Source: an uncultured Eubacteriales bacterium (GTDB taxonomy: Bacteria; Bacillota; Clostridia; Oscillospirales; Oscillospiraceae). Taken from it: 52,086 nt of DNA. Shown here one piece after another: positions 41,933-49,209 of the stretch (positions within the stretch are counted from its first letter, which is position 1; every line of letters starts with the position of its first letter). Position numbers and translations under genes: made by a program. The stretch spans positions 1-52,086 of the forward strand of contig URHT01000009.1 of assembly GCA_900547745.1 (NCBI GenBank). Reading direction: 5' to 3'. The notes under the pieces were generated by a model. That model worked only from the letters and a program-made list of their open reading frames with translations, was not told the origin of the DNA and did no database searches.

Positions 41933-43201
41933 TCACCCCGCGCTGTCGAACAGCGACAGCTGCTCCACGCCGTTTTCAACCAGCAGGTCGCGCTCCATCC
42001 GCTCCAGCTGCACCGGCAGCGTGGCAGGGGAAAAGTGCAGCCCCTGCCGCATCCGTCCGCCGCAGGTGAGGAAAAACTGCGCCCGCTTCACCACAACGCC
42101 CAGCTTCTTCAGATCCTCGAACCGCAGATTTGTCTGCCTCCGCGCCGACAGGATACGCCGCGCGCTGACCGGTCCGATGCCCGGTACCCGCAGCAGTGTC
42201 TCCAGATCGGCCCGCATGACCTCCACCGGGAACAGCTCCAGATGTGCCACCGCCCAGCTGGATTTCGGATCCAGCCGTTGGTCGAAGTTGGGGTGCGCCG
42301 CATCCAGCAGCTCCTCCGCTCGGAAGCCGTAGAACCGCAGCAGCCAGTCGGCCTGATACAGCCGGTGCTCCCGCAGCAGCGGCGGCTTGGTGTCCAGCGC
42401 AGGGAGGAGGCTGTTCTCCACCACCGGTACATAGGCGGAGTAGAATACCCGCTTCAGCCGGTACTTCTCATATAATGACTCTGTCAGCCGGAGGATATGC
42501 CGGTCGTTGTCGCCGGTAGCGCCCACGATCAGCTGGGTGCTCTGACCCGCCGGCGCAAAGGACGGCGCGTGTTTGTACTTCACCAGCTCCGCCTTACTCT
42601 GGGCCACGCCGTCCCGTATCTGCCCCATGGGCCGCAGGATAGCATCTTTCGTCTTATCCGGCGCCAGCAGCCGCAGCCCGTTCTGGGACGGCAGTTCAAT
42701 GTTGACACTGAGCCGGTCTGCCAGCAGTCCCAACTGCCGCACCAGTTCCGGCGCGGTTCCGGGAATGGCCTTGGCGTGGATATACCCATTAAACCGGTAC
42801 TCATCCCGCAGAATGCGCAGCGCCCGGATCATCTGTTCGGTGGTATAGTCCGGACTGCGCAGCACACCGCTGGACAGAAACAGCCCCTCGATGTAGTTCC
42901 GCCGGTAGAAGCCGATGGTCAGCTCCGCCAGCTCCCGCGGCGTAAACGCCGCCCGCCGCGTGTCATTGCTGCGCCGGTTGACGCAGTATTTGCAGTCGAA
43001 GACACACACATTGCTCATCAGCACCTTCAGCAGTGTGATGCAGCGCCCGTCTGCGGAGAAGCTGTGGCAGCACCCGGCAATGGAGGAGGATGTGTTGCCG
43101 GTCATGCCGGGTCTGGAGCCGCGCCGCACACCGCTGGAGGTGCAGGCGGCATCGTACTTGGCCGCATCCGTCAGGATGGTCAGCTTCTCCAGAACGTCCA
43201 T
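41933..43201 (-). CDS. Putative DNA modification/repair radical SAM protein (TIGR03916)
   Basis: 422 aa. Radical SAM cluster Cys66, Cys70 and Cys73 in CVFDCKYC; conserved GCCHSFSADGRC before it; a helix-hairpin-helix DNA-binding motif (LLRVPGIGPVSARRIL, about 336-351). It resembles spore photoproduct lyase only in the general fold. Paired with the DUF4130 gene downstream and preceded by a 39-aa membrane peptide under LexA-like boxes. Function inferred from family naming and DNA-binding motif. Confidence 0.85.
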   Translation of the reverse strand: MDVLEKLTILTDAAKYDAACTSSGVRRGSRPGMTGNTSSSIAGCCHSFSADGRCITLLKVLMSNVCVFDCKYCVNRRSNDTRRAAFTPRELAELTIGFYRRNYIEGLFLSSGVLRSPDYTTEQMIRALRILRDEYRFNGYIHAKAIPGTAPELVRQLGLLADRLSVNIELPSQNGLRLLAPDKTKDAILRPMGQIRDGVAQSKAELVKYKHAPSFAPAGQSTQLIVGATGDNDRHILRLTESLYEKYRLKRVFYSAYVPVVENSLLPALDTKPPLLREHRLYQADWLLRFYGFRAEELLDAAHPNFDQRLDPKSSWAVAHLELFPVEVMRADLETLLRVPGIGPVSARRILSARRQTNLRFEDLKKLGVVVKRAQFFLTCGGRMRQGLHFSPATLPVQLERMERDLLVENGVEQLSLFDSAG

Positions 43202-43205
43202 ATCG

Positions 43206-43325
43206 TTACGCCGTGCGGCGTCTGCGGCGGGGGGCCGGGTGGTCGATGCAGTCGATAAGCCGCATCACATTGGCAGCAATGGAGCCCGCGCCCAGCAGGG
43301 TGATCAGCAGTCCGATGGTCGTCAT
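43206..43325 (-). CDS. 39-aa single-pass membrane peptide, SOS-linked
   Basis: Starts at ATG 43325 with GAGGAGGTAAC 5 nt upstream. Hydrophobic segment 3-20 (TIGLLITLLGAGSIAANV), then a polar part ending in five consecutive Arg (PRRRRRTA). It begins 32 nt after the predicted transcript start of a promoter with a LexA box in its spacer, and stops 4 nt before the radical SAM gene. Resembles in size and layout the SOS-induced membrane peptides that stop division or depolarise membranes, but no sequence family was recognised. Confidence 0.65.
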   Translation of the reverse strand: MTTIGLLITLLGAGSIAANVMRLIDCIDHPAPRRRRRTA

Positions 43326-43343
43326 AGTCAGTTACCTCCTCGT

Positions 43344-43413
43344 CAAACTTATGTTCTATTCGCATTATAAATCGAACAATCGTTCTTGTCAATATAAATC
43401 GAACAAAAATTCT
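43344..43413. promoter_or_regulatory. Three LexA (DinR)-like boxes
   Basis: CAAAC-TTAT-GTTCT (43344-43357), CGAAC-AATC-GTTCT (43373-43386) and CGAAC-AAAA-ATTCT (43400-43413), compared with CGAAC-N4-GTTCG. Centres are 27-29 bp apart. The middle box lies wholly in the spacer of the minus-strand promoter; the first covers its predicted start site. Confidence 0.75.
43364..43392 (-). promoter_or_regulatory. Consensus sigma-A promoter of the SOS-linked operon
   Basis: TTGACA (43392-43387), 17-nt spacer, TATAAT (43369-43364) on the minus strand; perfect consensus at both hexamers. Confidence 0.85.
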
Positions 43414-43432
43414 ATAAAATTTCTGTGGGAGG

Positions 43433-43461
43433 TTGACCGCAGCGCCCGCATGTATTAAAAT
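43433..43461 (+). promoter_or_regulatory. Sigma-A promoter of pcrA
   Basis: TTGACC (43433-43438), 17-nt spacer, TAAAAT (43456-43461). The nearest LexA-like box ends 20 bp upstream of the -35. Confidence 0.7.
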
Positions 43462-43494
43462 GAGAAGTAAGAAAGAGAAAAGCGAGGCTTCTGT

Positions 43495-45990
43495 ATGACG
43501 GAACTGGAAAAACGATTCATCGCGGCGCGGCAGGCAGCTATCGCCGCCGATTTTCAAAAGCTGAACCCCCGCCAGCGGGAGGGCGTGCTGACCACGGAGG
43601 GTCCGCTGCTGCTGCTGGCCGGTGCCGGGTCGGGCAAGACCACGGTGCTCATCAACCGTGTGGCCAACCTGCTGCGCTACGGCCGGGGCAGCGACAGCGA
43701 GGACATCCCTATCCCGGTGACGGAGGACGAGGCCGCGTTTCTGGAGGAATATGCCAAATCCCCGGACGAGGAGCAGCGTCCGCTGATGCAGTACCTCTGC
43801 GCCGTGGAGCCGGCCCGCCCGTGGGAGGTGCTGGCCATCACCTTCACCAACAAGGCCGCCAACGAGCTGAAGGAGCGTCTGGGCCGCATGCTGGGGGAGG
43901 AGGTGGCGCAGGATGTGTGGGCCTCCACGTTCCACTCCGCCTGCGTCCGCATCCTGCGCCGGGACATCGACCGCATCGGCTTCGACCGCAGCTTTACCAT
44001 TTACGACACGGACGACAGCAAGCGGGTCATCAAGGATATCCTCAAGGAGCTTTCACTGGATGAGAAGGCGTTCCCCACCCGGGAGCTTCTGAGCATTATC
44101 TCCCGCGCCAAGGATGAGATGCAGTCGCCGGAGGAATTCATTCAGCAGTGGCAGGCCATTAACGATTGGCGCCGTATCAGAATAGGTAAAGTGTATGCGC
44201 TTTACAACAAAAAGCTGTGCGACGCCAACGCGCTGGACTTCGATGACATCATCCTCCACACCGTCCGACTGCTGCAAAGCTGCCCGGACGTGCGGTCGTA
44301 CTATCAGAACAAGTTCCGCTACATCCTCATCGACGAGTATCAGGACACCAACCACCTGCAATACCTGCTGGCCAGTCTGCTGACCAACCGGCAGCGCAAC
44401 ATCTGCGTGGTGGGCGACGACGACCAGAGCATCTACCGCTTCCGCGGCGCGGACATCAGCAACATCCTCAGCTTTGAAAAGGAGTATCAGGGCGCCCGTA
44501 CCATCCGTCTGGAGCAAAACTACCGCTCCACCCAGAACATTCTGGACGCGGCCAACGCCGTTATCCGTCACAATGAGGGCCGCAAGGGTAAGACGCTGTG
44601 GACGGACAACGGCGCGGGGGAGAAGGTGGTCATCAAGACCGCTTTCAACGAGAGCGATGAGGCTAACTATGTGGTGGGCCAGATCATGATGTCCTACCGC
44701 CGGGGCGGCAGCTGGAAGGACAACGCCGTGCTCTACCGCATGAACGCCCAGTCCAACGCGCTGGAATACGCCTTCAAGCGCAACGGCGTGCCCTACAAGA
44801 TCTACGGCGGCATGAAGTTCTTCGACCGCGCCGAGGTCAAGGACATGCTGGCCTATCTGTGCGTCATCAGCAACACCGCCGATGATCTGCGGCTGCGGCG
44901 CATCGTCAACGTGCCGTCCCGCAAGATCGGCCAGGCCACCGTAGATAAGGCGCAGCTTATCGCCACGGAACAGGGGAGCGCCCTGTACGACGTGTTCCGC
45001 CGCGCCGCCGACTATCCGGAACTGAAGAATGCAGCTGGCAAGCTGTTGACCTTTACAGATATGATTGAATCGCTGCGCCGCCAGATAGAAGGCTGCGACC
45101 TGCTGGAATTTTACGATCTGGTCTGCGATAAGAGCGGCTACACCGCCGCCCTGCGGGAAAAGGACGATATGGAGAGCCGCGGCCGTCTGGAAAATGTGGA
45201 GGAGCTGAAATCCAGCATCCGGGGCTACATGGAAAACGCGGAGGGCGAACCAACGCTGGCGGGCTTTCTGGACGAGGTGGCGCTGTACACCGATCTGGAC
45301 AGCCAGTCCGACAGCGATAACTGCGTGACCATGATGACCATGCACGCTGCCAAGGGGCTGGAGTTCCCCCACGTCTATGTGGTGGGCATGGAGGACGGCC
45401 TTTTCCCGGGAAATCGCGCCATGGGCGACGCGGAAGAGATGGAGGAGGAGCGGCGTCTCTGCTATGTGGCCATGACCCGCGCCAAGGAGACGCTGACCCT
45501 AACCAACGCCCGGCAGCGCATGCTGTTTGGCCGCACGGCCCCGGCCATGCCCTCCCGGTTCCTGAAGGAAGTCCCGGAGGAGAACATGGAGTGGCTCAGC
45601 AAGCCGCAGCCCCGCAGCGCAGAGAGCGACGTGGGCTGGGGCGATGGCAGCGGCGACGGCTATGCCTCCCGGTGCGCTGGGTACGGCGAAAAATACGGCG
45701 CTTACGGTAGCGGCCAGAGCCACCGTACTCCGCCGGTCACAACGTCCCGCGCGGCTGCGGAGCCCGCCGGAAAGCTGCTCCAGACGGCGTCCGGCCGGAA
45801 GGTGGCGCCTGCCGGCAGCCTGATGCAGCTGGCGCCGGGGGAGAGCGTGCGACACGACGCCTTCGGGCAGGGAATGGTGCTGTCCGTCCGTGTCATGGGA
45901 AACGATGCCCTCATCGAGGTGGCCTTCGACACCGTGGGCACCAAAAAGCTGATGCTGCGGGCGGCCATGGGCCACCTGACCAAGGGTTGA
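43495..45990 (+). CDS. pcrA: PcrA/UvrD-type DNA helicase
   Basis: 831 aa superfamily 1A helicase. Motif I AGAGSGKTTVL (about 41-51), motif Ia ITFTNKAANELKERL, motif II DEYQDTN, motif III GDDDQSIYRFRGAD, motif IV QNYRSTQNIL, motif V TMHAAKGLEF, motif VI VAMTRAKE. An acidic insert of about 45 residues lies between motifs I and Ia (GSDSEDIPIPV ... LMQYLCAVEP). The C-terminal part after a Gly/Ser/Tyr-rich linker ends in a Tudor-like fold (GESVRHDAFGQGMVLSV) that binds RNA polymerase in PcrA. Acts in repair and in removal of RecA and stalled polymerase. Confidence 0.95.
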   Translation: MTELEKRFIAARQAAIAADFQKLNPRQREGVLTTEGPLLLLAGAGSGKTTVLINRVANLLRYGRGSDSEDIPIPVTEDEAAFLEEYAKSPDEEQRPLMQYLCAVEPARPWEVLAITFTNKAANELKERLGRMLGEEVAQDVWASTFHSACVRILRRDIDRIGFDRSFTIYDTDDSKRVIKDILKELSLDEKAFPTRELLSIISRAKDEMQSPEEFIQQWQAINDWRRIRIGKVYALYNKKLCDANALDFDDIILHTVRLLQSCPDVRSYYQNKFRYILIDEYQDTNHLQYLLASLLTNRQRNICVVGDDDQSIYRFRGADISNILSFEKEYQGARTIRLEQNYRSTQNILDAANAVIRHNEGRKGKTLWTDNGAGEKVVIKTAFNESDEANYVVGQIMMSYRRGGSWKDNAVLYRMNAQSNALEYAFKRNGVPYKIYGGMKFFDRAEVKDMLAYLCVISNTADDLRLRRIVNVPSRKIGQATVDKAQLIATEQGSALYDVFRRAADYPELKNAAGKLLTFTDMIESLRRQIEGCDLLEFYDLVCDKSGYTAALREKDDMESRGRLENVEELKSSIRGYMENAEGEPTLAGFLDEVALYTDLDSQSDSDNCVTMMTMHAAKGLEFPHVYVVGMEDGLFPGNRAMGDAEEMEEERRLCYVAMTRAKETLTLTNARQRMLFGRTAPAMPSRFLKEVPEENMEWLSKPQPRSAESDVGWGDGSGDGYASRCAGYGEKYGAYGSGQSHRTPPVTTSRAAAEPAGKLLQTASGRKVAPAGSLMQLAPGESVRHDAFGQGMVLSVRVMGNDALIEVAFDTVGTKKLMLRAAMGHLTKG

Positions 45991-46000
45991 TGCCGCTGTA

Positions 46001-46052
46001 AACCTCAGGTTGCGCGGTTTTCTCCGTCCCTACAACCTGCAAACCTCAGGTT
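46001..46052. promoter_or_regulatory. Tandem 11-bp palindromes before the DUF2500 gene
   Basis: AACCT-C-AGGTT occurs at 46001-46011 and 46042-46052 (centres 41 bp apart); both are embedded in AAACCTCAGGTTG. The second ends 2 bp before the -35. Position suggests binding sites for an activator or repressor; the protein is unknown. Confidence 0.5.
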
Positions 46053-46054
46053 GC

Positions 46055-46083
46055 TGGACAAACAGCGGAAAAACTGCTATACT
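46055..46083 (+). promoter_or_regulatory. Sigma-A promoter of the DUF2500 gene
   Basis: TGGACA (46055-46060), 17-nt spacer, TATACT (46078-46083). Confidence 0.7.
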
Positions 46084-46109
46084 GTCCCCATCAGAAAGGA
46101 GGCGTATCC

Positions 46110-46589
46110 ATGTCATCTGTGTTCGGTTTCCATTCCGGCATGTTCGGCTTCGGCGGTCTGGGCCTGTTCCGGATCCTGTTTATGGTAATGTTCGTGACCA
46201 TTCTCTTTGTGTTCATGTTCAACGCCGGCAAAAGCCTGATGGAGTGGAGCAAAAACAACCGCTCGCCCAAGCTGACCGTAGCCGCCCGCGTAGTGGCGAA
46301 GCGCGAAAACGTCAGCGTCCATCACCATCACGGCAACGATGCGGGGCACACCACGCGCTCCACCACCTACTACGCCGCCTTCGAGTTTGACGGCGGCGAC
46401 CGCATGGAGCTGCGCCTCTCCGGTCGGGCGTATGGCCTGCTGGCCGAGGGTGACGCCGGCCTGCTGACGTTTCAGGGCACCCGCTTTTTGGACTTTCAGC
46501 GGCAGGGAGCTGCCCAACACACAACAGAACCAGCGCAGGAGGATGCCCCCCAAAGCCGGGAGCGCCGCAGCTGGGATCCAGAGCTCTAA
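46110..46589 (+). CDS. DUF2500 membrane-anchored protein
   Basis: 159 aa. One membrane helix at about 20-40 (FRILFMVMFVTILFVFMF), then a beta domain with SPKLTVAARVVAKR, a His run VSVHHHHG, TTYYAAFEFDGGDRMELRLSG, YGLLAEGDAGLLTFQGTRFLDF, the full DUF2500 pattern. A polar tail follows. Function unknown; the His cluster may bind metal. AAAGGAGG precedes ATG 46110. Single-gene unit with its own operator-like repeats and a bidirectional terminator. Confidence 0.85.
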   Translation: MSSVFGFHSGMFGFGGLGLFRILFMVMFVTILFVFMFNAGKSLMEWSKNNRSPKLTVAARVVAKRENVSVHHHHGNDAGHTTRSTTYYAAFEFDGGDRMELRLSGRAYGLLAEGDAGLLTFQGTRFLDFQRQGAAQHTTEPAQEDAPQSRERRSWDPEL

Positions 46590-46594
46590 CCACC

Positions 46595-46648
46595 AAAACG
46601 CACAAAAAAGACATCCCTCATATGAGGGATGTCTTTTTTGTGCGTTTT
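46595..46648. terminator. Bidirectional terminator, perfect 54-nt palindrome
   Basis: 27-bp arms meeting at 46621/46622 with no mismatch, TTTTTT within each arm; between the convergent DUF2500 and tetR genes. Confidence 0.9.
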
Positions 46649-46652
46649 GCGT

Positions 46653-47225
46653 TCACAGCACCCGAACGCCGTCCATGATGAGCGTACCGGCCAGTTCGGC
46701 CATTTCCTCCGGCGACTCCTTTGCCCCGTCCTGCAGCCATTTCAGCGTCAGGGACAGGTTGCCCGATACAATGAAGTGACAGAAATAGGACAGCCGCTCC
46801 GGATCGCCGCCGTAGAAGCGGCCCACGAAGTCCCGCAGGAAGCAGTCCCGCAGAATGGCGCATATACGCTCCGTATAGGCCCGGTCGCCGTTGGGTCCCA
46901 GCAGCACCAGACAGAGATCGGCATTGTCCCTGGCGAAACGGTACAGATCGGCCAGATAGGGATAGGCGCTGCCCTCGCCGCTGCTGTGGGCGTGCTTGCG
47001 GCACACCAGAATGAGCCGCTCGGCCATCTCGTCCTCCAGCCGCTGCAGCAGATCGTCCACATCCCTATAGTGGATGTAGAACGTACCCCGGTTGATATCG
47101 GCCCGCTCGGCCAGCTCCCGGACGGAGATACTGCGGGACGGCTTTTCCGCCATCAGATGCATCAGTGCCTGCCGCAGCTGCTTCTTTGTTTTTCTTACGC
47201 GGCGGTCTACAGTCATATCCTCCAT
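46653..47225 (-). CDS. TetR-family transcriptional regulator
   Basis: 190 aa. N-terminal helix-turn-helix domain: RRVRKTKKQLRQALMHLMAEK, ISVRELAERADINRGTFYIHYRDVDDLLQRL. The C-terminal ligand domain is variable (TetR_C-like, ending MAELAGTLIMDGVRVL). ATG 47225 is chosen because AGGGGTGG lies upstream and because the predicted transcript starts near 47264, after the in-frame codon at 47270. A large dyad overlaps its promoter, pointing to autorepression. No obvious efflux or metabolic target is adjacent; spoIVA is divergent. Ligand unknown. Confidence 0.88.
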   Translation of the reverse strand: MEDMTVDRRVRKTKKQLRQALMHLMAEKPSRSISVRELAERADINRGTFYIHYRDVDDLLQRLEDEMAERLILVCRKHAHSSGEGSAYPYLADLYRFARDNADLCLVLLGPNGDRAYTERICAILRDCFLRDFVGRFYGGDPERLSYFCHFIVSGNLSLTLKWLQDGAKESPEEMAELAGTLIMDGVRVL

Positions 47226-47270
47226 GTCTGCCACCCCTGTCCACGCGGATGTATCCGCTGTATTGTGCAT

Positions 47271-47299
47271 ATTTTATCACATCAACCATCCGTTTACAA
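47271..47299 (-). promoter_or_regulatory. Sigma-A promoter of the tetR gene
   Basis: TTGTAA (47299-47294), 17-nt spacer, TAAAAT (47276-47271) on the minus strand. Confidence 0.65.
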
Positions 47300-47330
47300 G
47301 GGTCTTCCCTTGTAAACGGATGGTTGATGT
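47279..47330. repeat. 52-bp perfect dyad, probable TetR operator
   Basis: Arms of 24 bp (47279-47302 and 47307-47330) with 4 bp TCTT between. It overlaps the -35 and spacer of the tetR promoter and lies upstream of the predicted transcript start, so it would act as DNA rather than as an RNA hairpin. Contains nested GTTTAC/GTAAAC, common in TetR-type operators. Confidence 0.6.
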
Positions 47331-47440
47331 TACAAAAGCAACACTCTGCCGCGAATTTGTCCGTAGAATTCCCCACGCTTCTAAAAATCCCCGCCGCCGC
47401 ATAGAGATAGGACAACAGTCAGGATTCGGAGGAAGGCATT

Positions 47441-48922
47441 ATGAATCGATCCACATCCATCTATCAGGATATGGCGGCCCGCACGGGCGGCAGTATCTAT
47501 ATCGGGGTGGTAGGCCCGGTACGGACGGGCAAATCCACCTTCATCAAGCGCTTCATGGAAACGCAGGTCTTGCCCCATATCGACAATGCATACCGCCGTG
47601 ACCGGGCGCAGGACGAACTGCCCCAGAGCGGCTCCGGCCGCACCATCATGACAGCCGAGCCCAAGTTCGTGCCGGAGGAGGCCGTCTGTATCCGGCTGGA
47701 GGACGACGTGACCTTCTCCGTGCGGCTCATCGACTGCGTGGGTTACATGGTGCCCGGCGCCATGGGGCAGTTCGAGGATTTGTCGCCCCGCATGGTGATG
47801 ACGCCGTGGTACGACCATGAGATCCCCATGACCGAGGCGGCGGAGATTGGCACCCGCAAGGTCATCACCGACCACTCCACCGTGGGCATCGTCATTACCA
47901 CCGACGGCACTATTACCGACATTCCCCGCGAGGACTATCTGGAAGCGGAGGAGCGCGTTATCCGGGAGCTGCAGGAGATTGGCAAGCCGTTTCTGGTGCT
48001 GCTGAACTCCGCCGACCCACGCGGCTCCCGGGCCGCATCCATCGCAGCGGAGATCGGTGAGAAATTCGGTGTCAGCTGCCTGCCGGTAAACTGTCTGGCG
48101 TTGGAAGAGCAGGAGCTGCGCTCCCTCCTGCAGGGCCTGCTGTACGAATTTCCCCTGCAGGAGCTGGACGTTTTTCTGCCGCCGTGGGTGGACGCCCTGC
48201 CCGGCGAGCACCCCATCAAAAGCGACCTGTACCAGCGCATCGCGGCGGGCACTGCGGGCCTGCACTGCATCCGCCAGCTTGCACCGTATCTGGCGTCCCT
48301 GCAGAATACGGAGAATGTGGAGTCCGCCGGCGTGGACGCCATGGATCTGGGACAGGGCGTGGCACAGGCCAGCATCCGCCTGCCCCGCGGCCTGTTCTAC
48401 ACCACGTTGTCTCAGCGCTCCGGCCTGTCCGTCAGCGATGACGGCGACCTGATGGAGCTGCTGACGGAGCTTGCCGAGGTGCGCAAGGCCTATGACAAGG
48501 TGGCCCCCGCACTGATTGCCGCCCGTGAGACGGGCTACGGCATCGTGCTGCCCACTGTGGAGGAGCTGGAGCTGGAGGATCCGGAGATCGTCCGGCAGGG
48601 AGGACGCTACGGCATCCGCATGCGGGCCAGCGCGCCGTCCATCCACATGATCCGGGCGGATGTTTCCACCACCGTGTCGCCTATCGTGGGCAACGAAAAG
48701 CAGTCGGAGGAGATGGTCAACTACCTGCTCCGGCAGTTCGAGGGCGACACCGGTAAGATCTGGGAGTCCAACATCTTCGGCCGCAGCTTCAACGAGATCG
48801 CGGGGGAGGATCTGCAGGCCAAGCTGAAGCGTATGCCGCCGGACGCGCAGGCCAAGCTGCGGGAGGCGCTGGAGCGCATCATCAATGAGGGCGGCGGTGG
48901 GCTCATCTGCATCATCCTGTAA
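47441..48922 (+). CDS. spoIVA: Stage IV sporulation protein A, spore-coat morphogenetic ATPase
   Basis: 493 aa, full length. N-terminal ATPase domain with Walker A GPVRTGKS (25-32, Lys31) and DCVGYMVPGAMG; middle domain; C-terminal region ending GGGGLICIIL, by which SpoIVA contacts SpoVM on the forespore membrane. It polymerises into the static basement layer of the coat; in clostridia it binds SipL. CGGAGGAAGG precedes ATG 47441. Solitary gene followed by a terminator; a sigma-E promoter is expected, but I could not identify one with confidence. Confidence 0.96.
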   Translation: MNRSTSIYQDMAARTGGSIYIGVVGPVRTGKSTFIKRFMETQVLPHIDNAYRRDRAQDELPQSGSGRTIMTAEPKFVPEEAVCIRLEDDVTFSVRLIDCVGYMVPGAMGQFEDLSPRMVMTPWYDHEIPMTEAAEIGTRKVITDHSTVGIVITTDGTITDIPREDYLEAEERVIRELQEIGKPFLVLLNSADPRGSRAASIAAEIGEKFGVSCLPVNCLALEEQELRSLLQGLLYEFPLQELDVFLPPWVDALPGEHPIKSDLYQRIAAGTAGLHCIRQLAPYLASLQNTENVESAGVDAMDLGQGVAQASIRLPRGLFYTTLSQRSGLSVSDDGDLMELLTELAEVRKAYDKVAPALIAARETGYGIVLPTVEELELEDPEIVRQGGRYGIRMRASAPSIHMIRADVSTTVSPIVGNEKQSEEMVNYLLRQFEGDTGKIWESNIFGRSFNEIAGEDLQAKLKRMPPDAQAKLREALERIINEGGGGLICIIL

Positions 48923-48967
48923 GAGCAGCCCCGCCGCAGGCTGTCAGAAAACCGGCCAAGACCGCAG

Positions 48968-48996
48968 ACAGGCGGGGCATCGCCCCGCCTGTTTTC
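48968..48996 (+). terminator. Rho-independent terminator after spoIVA
   Basis: 11-bp perfect stem (48968-48978 with 48982-48992), loop ATC, then TTTC. Confidence 0.8.
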
Positions 48997-49127
48997 ACGC
49001 TTCTCCGGCACGTCTGCATAGTCCAAAACGTATGGAACGTTTGGATTTGAATTTGAACATTATTTAACGATTTTTGCCACGTAAACGGCAAAAATAAAAA
49101 TTTAAGAAACAAAATTGCAAATTTATA

Positions 49128-49155
49128 GTGACAAATCCGTTTTGGGTGCTATAAT
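49128..49155 (+). promoter_or_regulatory. Sigma-A promoter of gap
   Basis: GTGACA (49128-49133), 16-nt spacer, TATAAT (49150-49155), in an AT-rich tract from 49040. Confidence 0.7.
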
Positions 49156-49209
49156 GTACTTGGAACAAATACCGCAGCTGCTGCGGACAAAGAAGGAAAG
49201 GAAAGCATC

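Noticed and set aside
46595..46648. The 54-nt perfect palindrome as a transposon end or MITE
   Set aside because: Located exactly between two convergent stop codons with T runs on both strands, without flanking target duplications; a bidirectional terminator explains it.
47331..47440. CATAGAGAT near 47413 as a sigma-E -10 for spoIVA
   Set aside because: No -35 element at 14-16 nt; too weak to report.
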